NCBI GenBank assembly: GCA_029863175.1 | Contig: JAOTVX010000036.1 | Span: 1 to 38,651, forward strand | DNA: 38,651 nt | Direction of reading: 5' to 3' | DNA from: Betaproteobacteria bacterium | GTDB taxonomy: Bacteria; Pseudomonadota; Gammaproteobacteria; Burkholderiales; SG8-41 | Shown here: positions 8,122 through 18,249 of the stretch, in pieces | Position numbering within the stretch: position 1 is the first letter of the stretch | Layout of the letters: each line of letters starts with the position of its first letter | Notes under the pieces: model-generated | What the model was told of the DNA's origin: nothing | Database searches by the model: none | What the model saw: only the letters and a program-made list of their open reading frames with translations | Program-made: the position numbers and the translations under genes

Positions 8122-9949
8122 ACCAATCCGACCACATCTTCCGCAATGCGCTTTCCAGCGCACGCGCCCCGCGCGCGCCATCGGTGATGGGTGAATCGAG
8201 CATCTTCTGGCGCAGTCCCGACCGGGTAGCCGCCAGCGCGGGCAGGTCAGAGGCGAGCTTCGTGGCGATGTCCACGTACTCGTCGCGGCTGTGCGCGATC
8301 CACTCCCGCATGCCGAGATTGCTGAGCAGCGAGACGCCGACACGCGAGACATGGGTCGGGCCCGCGAGAGCGACTACCGACAGGCCCATCCATAGCGAGA
8401 AACAGGTCGTCGTCGTTCCGTGGTACGGATAGGTGTCGAGCGCGATATCCGCGCGCTGGTGGGCGGCGAGGAATTCCTCATGAGTCATACGCGGCAGGAG
8501 TTCCAGCCGATCGGGACTGACATCGCGGCCGGCGAAGAGATTGCGAATGTGCTGCTCGGCGCCGCGGCTCGTGATGGTGAGCAGCATCAGCCGAGAATGT
8601 GGCACCGCCTGCAGTACGCGGGCCCACAGGGCGACGAGTTCCGGCGTGATCTTGAAACAGGAATTGAACGAGCCGAAGGTGGTGTGCCCGGACCCGAACG
8701 CCGGCAACGCGCCGACATCCGGCGCGTCTGCGGGCGGGCGCCACGTCATGTAGATGTCGGGCAGGCGCGCGAGCGTTTCGGAATGCAGTGCTTCGGTCAT
8801 CCCGGGCGGATCGCTGAAAGCGTCGGTAATGCGGTAGTCCATCGCCATCATCCCGGTCGTGTTCGGATAGCCATTCCAGGTTATCTGGATCGGCGCCGGA
8901 CGGCGCGCGAACGCTAGCAGGCGGTTGTAAGGCGTGTGCCCGCTGAGGTCGACCAGGATATCGATCGCGTCCTCCCGCACGGCCCGCGCAAGCTGGTCGT
9001 CGTTCAGATCGGCGGTCGGTCGCCATTTCGCGCCGTAAGCCTTGAGCCGCTCGGAGTATTCGTCCTGCTGCGCGACGTCGGCGTAGAGAAAGATTTCCAT
9101 GCTCCGGCGATCGTGATGCTCGACGACTGATTCGAAGAAAAAAGTCATCGCGTGCTTGCGGAAGTAGGGGGAAACGAACCCGACCCGCAGCCGCCGCGCC
9201 GGGTCAGGGTCATTGCGATGGGGCAACGCTGCCTCGGTCAGCACGCGCGCGTGACGCTCACCCCAGGCGCGATGCTCTTCAAAAATCGCGGCCGGCTCCC
9301 GGGCGTCGACATAATTGAGCATGCGCACGAGATCGCTGTGTGCCGCGGACAGGTCAGGCATAGCAGCCAACGCAGCGCGCACGGCGGCAATGGCCTCGTC
9401 AACGCGGCCCTGCTCGAAGAGGGCGCCGGACAGGACGTGATAGAGGCCGGCGTGGTGTCCGTTGGCGTTCAAGCCGGAGCGGCAGCAATGCTCGGCTTCG
9501 TCATAGCGTCCCTGCGTCTTCAGCAAGGCAGCCAGGCCGTTCCACGCCTCGCCGAAGTCCGGGCGGAGACGCACGGCTTCCCGGAAACCAGCGATTGCGC
9601 CCTCGGCGTCACCCGTTGCCGCGAGAACGGTGGCGAGATTGGCATGGGCCTCCGCTACTTCCGGGGTGAGCTCGGTTACTCGGCGCAAGTGGGCAAGGCC
9701 CTCTCGAGACCGTCCCAAGGCGCACAGGGCGACCGCGAGTAGTTGCAGCGCCTCAACGTTTTGGGGCTTGCGCTGCAGAATGGACTCGCAAAGCGCGAAC
9801 AATTCTTCGTGTCGCGCGCTCTGCTGGAGACGCAAGGCTTCTTCAAGCCAGGCTTCGGCGCCCTCGCCACGAGCAGCTGGGCCGGTCCGGGTCCCGGACG
9901 GATGGTTGGTGCCGCGCCGCAACAGCCGCTTGAGCAAACTTGCCAGCAT
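8108..9949 (-). CDS. TPR-domain O-GlcNAc-transferase-like (SPINDLY/OGT family) protein
   Basis: The ATG at 9949 gives about 613 residues. The N-terminal part (about 30-235) holds several TPR units (ALCALGRSREGLAHLRRVTELTP, VLAATGDAEGAIAGFREAVRLRP, LKTQGRYDEAEHCCRSGL, LFEQGRVDEAIAAVRAALAA). The C-terminal part is a GT41 catalytic domain: RLRVGFVSPYFRKHAM, DAIDILVDLSGHTPYNRL, APIQITWNGYPNTTG, FGSFNSCFKITPELVALWARVL, and DTYPYHGTTTTCFSLWMGLSVVALAGPTHVSRVGVSLL (read in two blocks). Bacterial members may glycosylate proteins or other acceptors; donor and acceptor here are unknown. It lies directly downstream of the TylF-like gene on the same strand. The start is uncertain: a longer in-frame start at 9988 would be read from repeats. 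Confidence 0.85.
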   Translation of the reverse strand: MLASLLKRLLRRGTNHPSGTRTGPAARGEGAEAWLEEALRLQQSARHEELFALCESILQRKPQNVEALQLLAVALCALGRSREGLAHLRRVTELTPEVAEAHANLATVLAATGDAEGAIAGFREAVRLRPDFGEAWNGLAALLKTQGRYDEAEHCCRSGLNANGHHAGLYHVLSGALFEQGRVDEAIAAVRAALAAMPDLSAAHSDLVRMLNYVDAREPAAIFEEHRAWGERHARVLTEAALPHRNDPDPARRLRVGFVSPYFRKHAMTFFFESVVEHHDRRSMEIFLYADVAQQDEYSERLKAYGAKWRPTADLNDDQLARAVREDAIDILVDLSGHTPYNRLLAFARRPAPIQITWNGYPNTTGMMAMDYRITDAFSDPPGMTEALHSETLARLPDIYMTWRPPADAPDVGALPAFGSGHTTFGSFNSCFKITPELVALWARVLQAVPHSRLMLLTITSRGAEQHIRNLFAGRDVSPDRLELLPRMTHEEFLAAHQRADIALDTYPYHGTTTTCFSLWMGLSVVALAGPTHVSRVGVSLLSNLGMREWIAHSRDEYVDIATKLASDLPALAATRSGLRQKMLDSPITDGARGARALESALRKMWSDWCATR

Positions 9950-9994
9950 AAGGCGCCTGTAATCGGGGAAACAGAAAATGGAAAACAAAAATTA

Positions 9995-10088
9995 GAAATG
10001 GGAAACAGGCAACGTGAATAGCGAGTCGGTAAGCCTCTCGGCACGGCGCTTGGAGGTTCCCTATTCGCTATTGCCTGTTTCCCATTTC
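9995..10088. repeat. Long inverted repeat between the TylF-like and transferase genes
   Basis: An 18-bp perfect pair: GAAATGGGAAACAGGCAA (9995-10012) and TTGCCTGTTTCCCATTTC (10071-10088). A nested AATAGCGA (10017-10024) faces TCGCTATT (10065-10072). Degenerate relatives of the left arm (GGAAACAGAAAATGG, GGAAAACA) continue upstream from 9966. It fills the gap between two co-directional genes and has no U-tract. Confidence 0.85.
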
Positions 10089-10092
10089 CTCT

Positions 10093-10917
10093 TCACTTGA
10101 TGAGCACCGTCTCGCGGTGGCCCAGCAGCACGTAGGAAAGGTCGTGGCGTCCGCAGTAGTCCTCCCAGGCCTGCGTTACCCCGGGACAGAAGATCGAGCC
10201 GTCACACAGGATCACGCCACCCTTGGTCAGGCGCGGATAAAAGTATTCGAGCGAGGCCAGCGTCGGCTCGTAGAGCGAGAGGTCGAGGTGCACGAATGCC
10301 CATTCACGCTCGGGCAGCGTCGCGAAGACCTGCGGGATCCACCCGGCGCAGACGTTCACGTTGGGAAATTCACCAAAGAACCCGCGCACGATTTCGGGCG
10401 ACGTGTCCGTCTTGCCAGCCGGAAAGAACTCTTCCATGCGCGTCGGGCCGTCGGCATCGCGCACCGGTATCCGGTCCTGCGCGACCGACGCGCTTGTCCC
10501 GGAGTAGCTGTCGATGAGGTAGAGATCGTCGCCCCGAAACTCGGGCTGGCGGTTGCGCCACGCGTGGCACATCAGCAGCGCCGTCGCGCCTCGGTAGACA
10601 CCGCACTCCGCGCGCGCGCCCGGCAGCGCCAGCGTTGCCAGGAAATACTGAACGAGCTCGAGCCGCGTCTGGAACCGCTGCATCGTATTGAATGGCGTAA
10701 CCGCGGTGCCGGTGTGACGCAGGCAGCGGGCATAGAGGTCGGCGAAATTCTCGTGCCCGACCTTGATATCGCGATAGAGGATCGCGAGGTGCCGCTCGAG
10801 CCCGGCTCTTCCGTGCAAGCGGCTGAGCCTGTCCTCGGTCTCAAGTGGATGCTCCAGCGCTGTGCCGCGGCCCTGAACCAGAGACTTCGCCGCGGTGATA
10901 AGCATTTTGAGCAGCAT
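10093..10917 (-). CDS. TylF/macrocin-O-methyltransferase-like protein
   Basis: SAM-dependent methyltransferase of the TylF family, whose members methylate sugar or other hydroxyl groups. The ATG at 10917 gives 274 residues; a GTG at 10974 would add 19. The SAM-binding loop is AECGVYRGA, the acidic residue of the next strand is in LIDSYSG, and the metal/catalytic block HLDLSLYEPTLASLEYFYPR, then LTKGGVILCDGS, is complete. It lies immediately upstream of the OGT-like gene on the same strand, so the two may act on the same glycan or glycoprotein. No other glycan genes are nearby. Confidence 0.8.
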   Translation of the reverse strand: MLLKMLITAAKSLVQGRGTALEHPLETEDRLSRLHGRAGLERHLAILYRDIKVGHENFADLYARCLRHTGTAVTPFNTMQRFQTRLELVQYFLATLALPGARAECGVYRGATALLMCHAWRNRQPEFRGDDLYLIDSYSGTSASVAQDRIPVRDADGPTRMEEFFPAGKTDTSPEIVRGFFGEFPNVNVCAGWIPQVFATLPEREWAFVHLDLSLYEPTLASLEYFYPRLTKGGVILCDGSIFCPGVTQAWEDYCGRHDLSYVLLGHRETVLIK

Positions 10918-11008
10918 GGCGTATGATGGCAGCGCTATCCTACCACGGCTGTTTGCGTGCGACGGGCGCTGCACGTCGCGTTAGCGCAAATCCGACCAAG
11001 GAAAATTC

Positions 11009-12160
11009 ATGAGCTGTATTCGGGAGGTCAGAACGCACGCCGTGTCGGTGCCGCTCGCACGCCCACTGTGGACCGCGCACGAGCCGCTGGATTCCGCGAG
11101 TGCGATTCTCGTCGAAGTGAAAACCGATGACGGTCTCGCCGGTTGCGGCCAGATTCACGGCGCGCCGATGAAGGCCATCTGCGAATGGGTGGACCGTTTC
11201 GGGAGAATCATTGAGGGCATGGAGGCGACGGCCACCGTCGATATCTGGGAAAAACTTTTCGCGCTCACCTCGCCGCGTCCCGGCGGTTACGCGGGGCGCG
11301 ACGGGCTGCCACCGCCACTGCCGCGCGGACAGCGTGCGCAGGTCATGGCTGCCATTGCGGGAATCGACATTGCGTTATGGGACATCAAGGGCAAGCGCGC
11401 CGGCATGCCGGTCTATCAACTGCTTGGCGGCAGCGCGCAGCCGATCTTCAGTTACGCGACCGGCGGCTACTATCATGAAGGGGCCTCGGTCGAGGACTAC
11501 GCACGGGAGCTAGCCGGTTTCGTCGGCCGCGGATACCGTGCCGTCAAGTTAAAGACTGGGGCGGAGGGCGTCGCTGACGAGGCCCAGCGCGTGCACGCCG
11601 TGCGCCAGGCAATTGGCGAGAACATCTCGCTCATGCTCGACATGAACGCGCCCTATGATCTCGATACGTGCGTGGCGTTCGCGCGAGCCGTCGAGCCCTC
11701 GAACATATTCTGGCTTGAAGAGCCGCTGCATTGGTACTTGCAGCCATCAGACTTCTTGCGGCTCGCACAATCAACAGCAATCCCGCTGGCGCATGGGGAA
11801 AGGGAGCTGACTCGTTTCACCGTGCGCGACTTCATTGCGAGCGGGGCGATCCGCTATGTGCAATTCGACTCGACCCGGGCCGCCGGTTTCACCGAAGCCT
11901 TGCGCGTCGCCCACTTCGCCGAACAGCATGGCGTCCGGATTGCGCCTCACCTGGCACCCGAGATCCATGCTCACCTGGTGGCAGCCTTCCCGGGCGCGGC
12001 GTTCGGCGTCGAGACGCACGGGGGCCCCGAGCGCGATCCGCTCTGGTTCGGGCTGTTTACCGAACGCGCTCAGGTGCGCGACGGCTACGTGCATCTCAGC
12101 GACAAGCCAGGTTTCGGCGTGGAAATCGACTGGGAATTCGTCAAGCGCCATCGCGCTTGA
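11009..12160 (+). CDS. Enolase-superfamily (mandelate racemase/muconate lactonizing type) enzyme
   Basis: A 383-residue enzyme expected to abstract a proton alpha to a carboxylate, typically as a sugar-acid dehydratase, racemase or cycloisomerase. The start is ATG 11009, with AAGGA about 7 nt upstream. The N-terminal capping domain (1-115) precedes the barrel. Lys motif VKLKTG has K180 and K182. Metal ligands are D211 (MLDMN), E237 (WLEEPL) and E264 (AHGERE); D287 and H314 (APHLAPE) fit the Asp-His dyad of the mandelate racemase branch. The substrate is unknown. The ThDP enzyme follows on the same strand after 138 nt, suggesting one pathway. The final codons (EFVKRHRA) are read from a 13-bp palindrome that spans the stop. 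Confidence 0.88.
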   Translation: MSCIREVRTHAVSVPLARPLWTAHEPLDSASAILVEVKTDDGLAGCGQIHGAPMKAICEWVDRFGRIIEGMEATATVDIWEKLFALTSPRPGGYAGRDGLPPPLPRGQRAQVMAAIAGIDIALWDIKGKRAGMPVYQLLGGSAQPIFSYATGGYYHEGASVEDYARELAGFVGRGYRAVKLKTGAEGVADEAQRVHAVRQAIGENISLMLDMNAPYDLDTCVAFARAVEPSNIFWLEEPLHWYLQPSDFLRLAQSTAIPLAHGERELTRFTVRDFIASGAIRYVQFDSTRAAGFTEALRVAHFAEQHGVRIAPHLAPEIHAHLVAAFPGAAFGVETHGGPERDPLWFGLFTERAQVRDGYVHLSDKPGFGVEIDWEFVKRHRA

Positions 12161-12165
12161 CGAAT
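12136..12165. repeat. 13-bp perfect palindrome across the stop codon of the enolase-superfamily gene
   Basis: ATTCGTCAAGCGC (12136-12148), loop CATC, GCGCTTGACGAAT (12153-12165). The TGA stop (12158-12160) is in the right arm. No U-tract follows. Confidence 0.88.
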
Positions 12166-12298
12166 GACGGATCGTTGGCGCACCCGTCAACGAATTCGAT
12201 ATCGGTGCGTTCATAGCTGCTCCGACGCCTGGCCGATACACTGTAAAATGGCGACCAGGGCATCGCAGTTTTCGGATCGCTTACCAAAGGAGAGGTAG

Positions 12299-14140
12299 AT
12301 GAATGCACCCGAGAGCCGGGCCGCCGCCAAGACAACGGCGCCGGCAACGGCGAGTGGAAAGGCACGGACGCTCAAGGGCGCCGATATCCTGATCGAGTAT
12401 CTGGTGAAGGAGCGCGTTCCCTATTTGTTCGGTGTCTGCGGACATGGGAACGTGGGGCTGCTCGACTCGGCGCTCGGCGCGGCTGACCGCATCAAGACGA
12501 TTTCCACCCATCATGAGCAATCGGCCGGTTACATGGCGGATGCGTATTACAAGATGCGCCACCAGCCCGTGGCGACCTACACCTCGTGCGGGCCTGGATC
12601 GTGCAATTTGCCGGTTGCGCTCGCCGGCGCGATGATGGACTCCTCCGCGTTTCTCGCGATCACGGCCAATGTGCCCACGGATCAGTTCAATCGGCTGCCG
12701 TTCCAGGAGACCGGCCGTTACTTCCAGGGCGATTTTCCTTCGGTGATCCGGCCCTACGTCAAGAAAAGCTTCCAGCCGACCCGCGTGGACATGATCCCGC
12801 TCGCGGTGCAGCAGGCGTTCACACTTATGCGCTCCGGCCGGCCCGGCCCAGTCAATATCGACGTTCCGCTCAATGTCTTCCAGGAGACGGCCGAGGTCGA
12901 GGTGCCGGATCCATACCCGCTCGTGAGCCAGCGCTTCCCGGGCGACCCCGCGGCTCTGGAGCAGGCCGTGGATTTGCTGCTCGGCGCACAGCGACCGGTG
13001 ATCCTCGTCGGCCAGGGCGGGCTGCTCAGCGAGGCGAGCGAGGCGTTGCTCGATTTCGCTGCGCTGACAAAGATCCCTGTCGTCACCAGCCCGAACGGCA
13101 AGGGCGCCATCGACGAAACACACGAGCTAGCGTTCGGCGCGATCGGCCGCAACGGCACCTATGCCGCGACGGAGGCGGCGCGCAACGCCGACGTCATGCT
13201 TGCCATCGGCTGCAGCTTCGATGATCGCACGTCGAGCGCCTGGATCCATGGCTACACGTTTGCCATTCCGCCGACGAAGCTCATCCAGATCGATACGGAC
13301 CCGGATGAGATCGGGCGCAACTATCCGGCCCATCTCGGGATACTGGGTGATGCTCGCGCGAGTCTCGAATTCATGATCCGTCTGGTTCGGGACAAACTGA
13401 GGGGGCAGGGCAAGGGGTACGGCGACTGGCTCGCGAAACTTCGCGAGTGCCGCAAGATCTGGGATGACTATCAGGACCAGTTCGTCGGCAGCGAGCAGGT
13501 CCCGTTGCGCCCCGAGCGGCTGATGAAGGGGCTTTCACGTGTCGTGCCCGAGAACGCGATTCTCGCGACCGACGTGGGCGTGCACCACAACTGGGTCATA
13601 CAGCTCTGGGAGAGCCGGCGGCCGCGCCACCTGCTGCAGTCGTGGGGCTTTGCCTGCATGGGTTACGCAACCTCGGGGATACTGGGCGCGAAGCTCGCCC
13701 GGCCCGAGAGCCCTGCGGTCGCCGTGGTCGGAGACGGATCGTTTCTCATGACGCCGCACATTCTTGCCACGGCGGTCGAGTACGATATTCCCGCAGTGTG
13801 GGTGGTCTGGAACAACAACGGCTACTGCTCGATCCGTGACCTCCAGCTCGGATTCTTCGGCAAGGAGCTGGCGACGAGTTTCCAAAAAAACAAGACGGGC
13901 GAGTTGTACAGCCCCGATTTTGCAATGATGGCGCGCTCGTTCGGCGTCGATTCGGCCCGCGTGGAACGCACCGCGGACCTCGAGGGGATACTGGAGACGG
14001 CAATCAAGGCGAACAAGCCATACCTGGTGGAGGTCCCGGTCGATCGCGAGATACGGCCCGTCGGCACCGGCACGTGGTCGCTGCCGCCGCTGCCGCATCC
14101 GGAACCCAACTTCACGCAGCTCGCGCTCGGCAAGCGCTAG
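12299..14140 (+). CDS. Acetolactate-synthase-like thiamine diphosphate enzyme
   Basis: A 613-residue enzyme with the three-domain pyruvate-oxidase-type fold. It starts at ATG 12299 after a strong AGGAGAGG ribosome site. The catalytic glutamate is E73 (STHHEQSAGYMADAY). Residues 98-101 (GPGS) belong to the N-terminal domain; the middle domain has RPVILVGQGG and IGCSFDDRTS. The ThDP/Mg motif runs from GDG (478-480) to NNNGY (505-509). About 25 N-terminal residues are a low-complexity extension. It differs from biosynthetic IlvB in being unaccompanied by a small subunit (ilvN/ilvH) or ilvC. Its partner is the upstream enolase-superfamily gene. A plausible idea is that a dehydratase makes a 2-keto acid that this enzyme cleaves or ligates, but the substrate is not known. 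Confidence 0.85.
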   Translation: MNAPESRAAAKTTAPATASGKARTLKGADILIEYLVKERVPYLFGVCGHGNVGLLDSALGAADRIKTISTHHEQSAGYMADAYYKMRHQPVATYTSCGPGSCNLPVALAGAMMDSSAFLAITANVPTDQFNRLPFQETGRYFQGDFPSVIRPYVKKSFQPTRVDMIPLAVQQAFTLMRSGRPGPVNIDVPLNVFQETAEVEVPDPYPLVSQRFPGDPAALEQAVDLLLGAQRPVILVGQGGLLSEASEALLDFAALTKIPVVTSPNGKGAIDETHELAFGAIGRNGTYAATEAARNADVMLAIGCSFDDRTSSAWIHGYTFAIPPTKLIQIDTDPDEIGRNYPAHLGILGDARASLEFMIRLVRDKLRGQGKGYGDWLAKLRECRKIWDDYQDQFVGSEQVPLRPERLMKGLSRVVPENAILATDVGVHHNWVIQLWESRRPRHLLQSWGFACMGYATSGILGAKLARPESPAVAVVGDGSFLMTPHILATAVEYDIPAVWVVWNNNGYCSIRDLQLGFFGKELATSFQKNKTGELYSPDFAMMARSFGVDSARVERTADLEGILETAIKANKPYLVEVPVDREIRPVGTGTWSLPPLPHPEPNFTQLALGKR

Positions 14141-14173
14141 GAATTTCTCGGACTGCCCGTCCGAGAAATTCCT
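14139..14173. repeat. 14-bp perfect hairpin at the stop of the ThDP enzyme gene
   Basis: AGGAATTTCTCGGA (14139-14152), loop CTGCCCG, TCCGAGAAATTCCT (14160-14173). It begins inside the TAG stop (14138-14140). It is related to the hairpin at 5148-5181 by paired stem substitutions. It could be a two-way terminator between convergent genes, though there is no T-run. Confidence 0.88.
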
Positions 14174-14201
14174 TATAAGCCCAAGAGATAGTGGTACGGT
14201 C

Positions 14202-14897
14202 TTAGAGGTATTCCCTGCGCGGCTGTTCCACGCACCAGCGGACCCGGTCTGCGGTCCGTTTGCCGATGCCCGGTACTTCAATCAGTTCTTCCGCGCGCGC
14301 TCTTATCACTGATTCCACGGCCCCGAACCGCGCCAGCAGTCGCCGGGCCCGTTCAGGGCCGATCCCGGGCAGACCTTGAAGAATGAAAAGCTGGCGAGCG
14401 CGCTTACCGCGCGGGCGATAGCCTGGTCGCGGCAACGCTCCGATGGCGTAGGCCTGCCCTTGCTGCGCGGCAAACAGAATCGTTCGCACAGTCTCTTCCG
14501 GCGTGCGCGTACGCAACAACGGAATGCCGCAGAAAAGCGTCACCGTTACCAGCGCACCCTGAATCGCCCCCCAATGAATCCCGCTCTCCGCAAGCTCCCG
14601 GCCCGTACCCTCTAGGATCAACGCGCGCCGCAAGGGCGTTACGGCAAGGCGGAGAGCCTGGCTGAACAACCGGCCGCTGATGATTGCGGCCAGGAGGTCC
14701 GCCGTGGTCTTGCGCTCGAACAGAAACCGCCCGTCGACCAGATAGTCACCGAGCTTCAAGCGCGTGACCGCAACGCGGAAGTCAGGCGACTCCTGCAATA
14801 GCCCAACGACCGGGCTTTGTGATTCGCGATCATCTACCTGGATCGAAAAAGGCTTCAATTGGCACCCACCGCGCGCGTCCCTCAGACGGTAACGCAT
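14202..14897 (-). CDS. XPF/ERCC4-type nuclease with tandem helix-hairpin-helix
   Basis: A structure-specific endonuclease candidate of the XPF/MUS81/Hef family, 231 residues from ATG 14897. The nuclease core has VDDRE (21-25), LGDY (49-52), ERKTTADL (61-68) and GRLFSQ (75-80), the acidic and basic metal-site residues of ERCC4 domains. The C-terminal 65 residues contain two helix-hairpin-helix units (LPGIGPERARRLLARFG and VPGIGKRTADRV). Archaeal short XPF and eukaryotic proteins have this order; bacterial members are less common. Such enzymes cut branched DNA in repair and replication. It is convergent with the ThDP gene and 35 nt from dnaJ. An in-frame TTG at 14921 would add 8 residues, but it lies in a palindrome. 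The family call is firm; its role in this bacterium is unknown. Confidence 0.85.
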   Translation of the reverse strand: MRYRLRDARGGCQLKPFSIQVDDRESQSPVVGLLQESPDFRVAVTRLKLGDYLVDGRFLFERKTTADLLAAIISGRLFSQALRLAVTPLRRALILEGTGRELAESGIHWGAIQGALVTVTLFCGIPLLRTRTPEETVRTILFAAQQGQAYAIGALPRPGYRPRGKRARQLFILQGLPGIGPERARRLLARFGAVESVIRARAEELIEVPGIGKRTADRVRWCVEQPRREYL

Positions 14898-14898
14898 G

Positions 14899-14919
14899 GT
14901 TGTCAATCTCGTTGACAAC
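14899..14919. promoter_or_regulatory. Short perfect palindrome before the nuclease start
   Basis: GTTGTCAA, 5-nt centre, TTGACAAC, ending 1 nt upstream of the nuclease ATG on the minus strand. It could be an operator or an RNA hairpin masking the ribosome site, or the outer part of the dnaJ terminator region. Confidence 0.4.
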
Positions 14920-14960
14920 AAAAGTTCGCGAGTTACTGCGTAAAGAACTCACGAACTTTT
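14920..14960 (-). terminator. Hairpin overlapping the end of dnaJ, likely terminator
   Basis: AAAAGTTCG(C)GAGTT at 14920-14934 faces AACTC(A)CGAACTTTT at 14946-14960, 15 bp with one mismatch. On the minus strand the last codons of dnaJ (KVREFF) form the 5' arm, the stop lies at the edge of the 3' arm, and TTTTGTTG follows. This is the only gene-end hairpin in the window with a reasonable T-rich tail. Confidence 0.65.
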
Positions 14961-16057
14961 TCCATCCATGACTTGGCGCGCGGATTGTGGCGTCCTGCGC
15001 CTGTCTGGTTGATCTGCTCGAGCTCGACCAGGAGCTCACGCTGGCGCGCCGTGAGGTTCACCGGTGTCTCGAGCATCACGTGGCAGATGAGATCGCCGTG
15101 GCTCGCGGAGCGCACTCCCTTGATGCCCTTGTTCCGCAACCGGAACATCTGGCCGGTCTGCGTCCCCGACGGCACCTTGATCTTGGCGTAACCATCGAGT
15201 GTCGGAATCTCGATTTCGCCGCCGAGCGCCGCCACCGTGATGCTGATGGGCATCTCGCAGTGCAGGTCATTGTGGTCGCGCGTGAAAACCGAGTGCGGCC
15301 GGATGTGGATCACGACGTAGAGATCGCCGGGGGGGCCGCCGTTCATGCCGGCCTCGCCTTCGCCCGAGAGGCGGATGCGGTCGCCTTCGTCCACCCCGGC
15401 GGGGATTTTCACCGAGAGCGTCTTGTGCCGCTTGACTCGCCCGGCTCCGCTGCAGCTTTGGCATGGTGAAGCGACGATCTTGCCGTTGCCGTGGCAGCGC
15501 GGGCAGGTCTGTTGGATCGAAAAGAAACCCTGCTGCATGCGCACCTGGCCGTGGCCCTGGCAGGTGGGGCAGGTGCTGGGCGAGGTGCCCGACTTGGCGC
15601 CAGTGCCGTGGCAGGAGTCGCACTGCTCCATTGCGGGGATGCGGATGCGCGTCTCGGTGCCACGCGCCGCCTCCTCGAGCGAGACCTCGAGGTTGTAACG
15701 GAGGTCCGCGCCGCGGAACACGTTCGAGCGCGAGCGACCCCCGCCAAAGATGTCGCCGAAGATGTCGCCGAACGCATCGGCAAAGCCGCCGGCTCCAGCG
15801 CCGAAACCGCCGGCACCCGCTGCCATGGACGGATCCACGCCAGCGTGACCGAACTGGTCGTACGCCCCACGTTTCTGGGTGTCGGACAGGATCTCGTAGG
15901 CTTCCTTGGCTTCCTTGAAATGCTCCTCGGCCTTGGGATTGTCCGAATTGCGATCCGGATGCCACTTCATGGCGAGCTTGCGGTACGCTTTCTTGATGTC
16001 CTCGTCGGAGGCGTCGCGGTTCAGCCCGAGCACATCGTAGTAGTCTCTTTTCGCCAT
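14933..16057 (-). CDS. dnaJ: Chaperone protein DnaJ (Hsp40)
   Basis: Co-chaperone that delivers clients to DnaK and stimulates its ATPase. The 374 residues show the full type I layout: J domain (1-70) with HPD at 33-35, a Gly/Phe-rich linker (about 78-110), a zinc region with four CxxCxGxG-type repeats ([32 protein letters not shown]), and the C-terminal substrate-binding domains. It is downstream of grpE and dnaK on the same strand. A terminator-like hairpin sits between dnaK and dnaJ (16123-16167), so dnaJ may be made at a lower level than dnaK. Confidence 0.97.
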   Translation of the reverse strand: MAKRDYYDVLGLNRDASDEDIKKAYRKLAMKWHPDRNSDNPKAEEHFKEAKEAYEILSDTQKRGAYDQFGHAGVDPSMAAGAGGFGAGAGGFADAFGDIFGDIFGGGRSRSNVFRGADLRYNLEVSLEEAARGTETRIRIPAMEQCDSCHGTGAKSGTSPSTCPTCQGHGQVRMQQGFFSIQQTCPRCHGNGKIVASPCQSCSGAGRVKRHKTLSVKIPAGVDEGDRIRLSGEGEAGMNGGPPGDLYVVIHIRPHSVFTRDHNDLHCEMPISITVAALGGEIEIPTLDGYAKIKVPSGTQTGQMFRLRNKGIKGVRSASHGDLICHVMLETPVNLTARQRELLVELEQINQTGAGRHNPRAKSWMEKVREFFTQ

Positions 16058-16068
16058 TTGTGTTCTTC

Positions 16069-16218
16069 ACCACAGAGACACGGAGTCAGGAGTCACAGAG
16101 GCCGCTGCGTTCTTTCAACGCGAAAAAACGCAAGCGCAGGTCAAGGTGCCCCTGACCCTGCTTGCGTCTCCGCAATCCAGACTTTGTGAAGTTGTCAGTG
16201 TGTCTGTGCCTCGGTGGT
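16069..16218. repeat. Facing ~9-bp repeat arms in the dnaK-dnaJ gap
   Basis: ACCACAGAGACAC and its degenerate continuation (16069-16100) face GTGTGTCTGTGCCTCGGTGGT (read as GTGTCTGTGCC then TCGGTGGT, 16199-16218). The arms are imperfect reverse complements and enclose the terminator-like hairpin. The same CACAGAG-type unit recurs at 34050-34076. Confidence 0.6.
16123..16167 (-). terminator. Rho-independent-like terminator between dnaK and dnaJ
   Basis: On the minus strand, ACGCAAGCAGGGTCAGG pairs imperfectly with CCTTGACCTGCGCTTGCGT and is followed by a run of six T (A-run at 16123-16128 on the plus strand). It lies 57 nt downstream of the dnaK stop and 65 nt upstream of dnaJ. It probably attenuates read-through into dnaJ. 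Confidence 0.65.
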
Positions 16219-16224
16219 TGATCG

Positions 16225-18177
<1,953 letters not shown>

Positions 18178-18222
18178 GTCTCTACCTTTTTGGTTTTCCT
18201 GAAAAATCCTTCATGAGAGGGA

Positions 18223-18249
18223 TATTGGGGTCAACCCTCAACTTTCAAC
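18223..18249 (-). promoter_or_regulatory. Sigma-32 (heat-shock) promoter candidate for dnaK
   Basis: On the minus strand, GTTGAAA (18249-18243), a 12-bp spacer and CCCCAATA (18230-18223) match the RpoH consensus CTTGAAA / CCCCATNT closely. The -35 overlaps the last codons of grpE. It would allow dnaK-dnaJ expression separate from grpE. Confidence 0.6.

Noticed and set aside
7153..8352. Open frame of 399 codons opposite the nucleoside transporter
   Set aside because: Overlaps both the transporter and the TPR transferase gene; low-complexity Arg/His sequence only.
12299..14140. Calling the ThDP enzyme biosynthetic acetolactate synthase IlvB
   Set aside because: No small subunit or other branched-chain gene is adjacent, and the partner is an enolase-superfamily gene, so only the broader family is supported.
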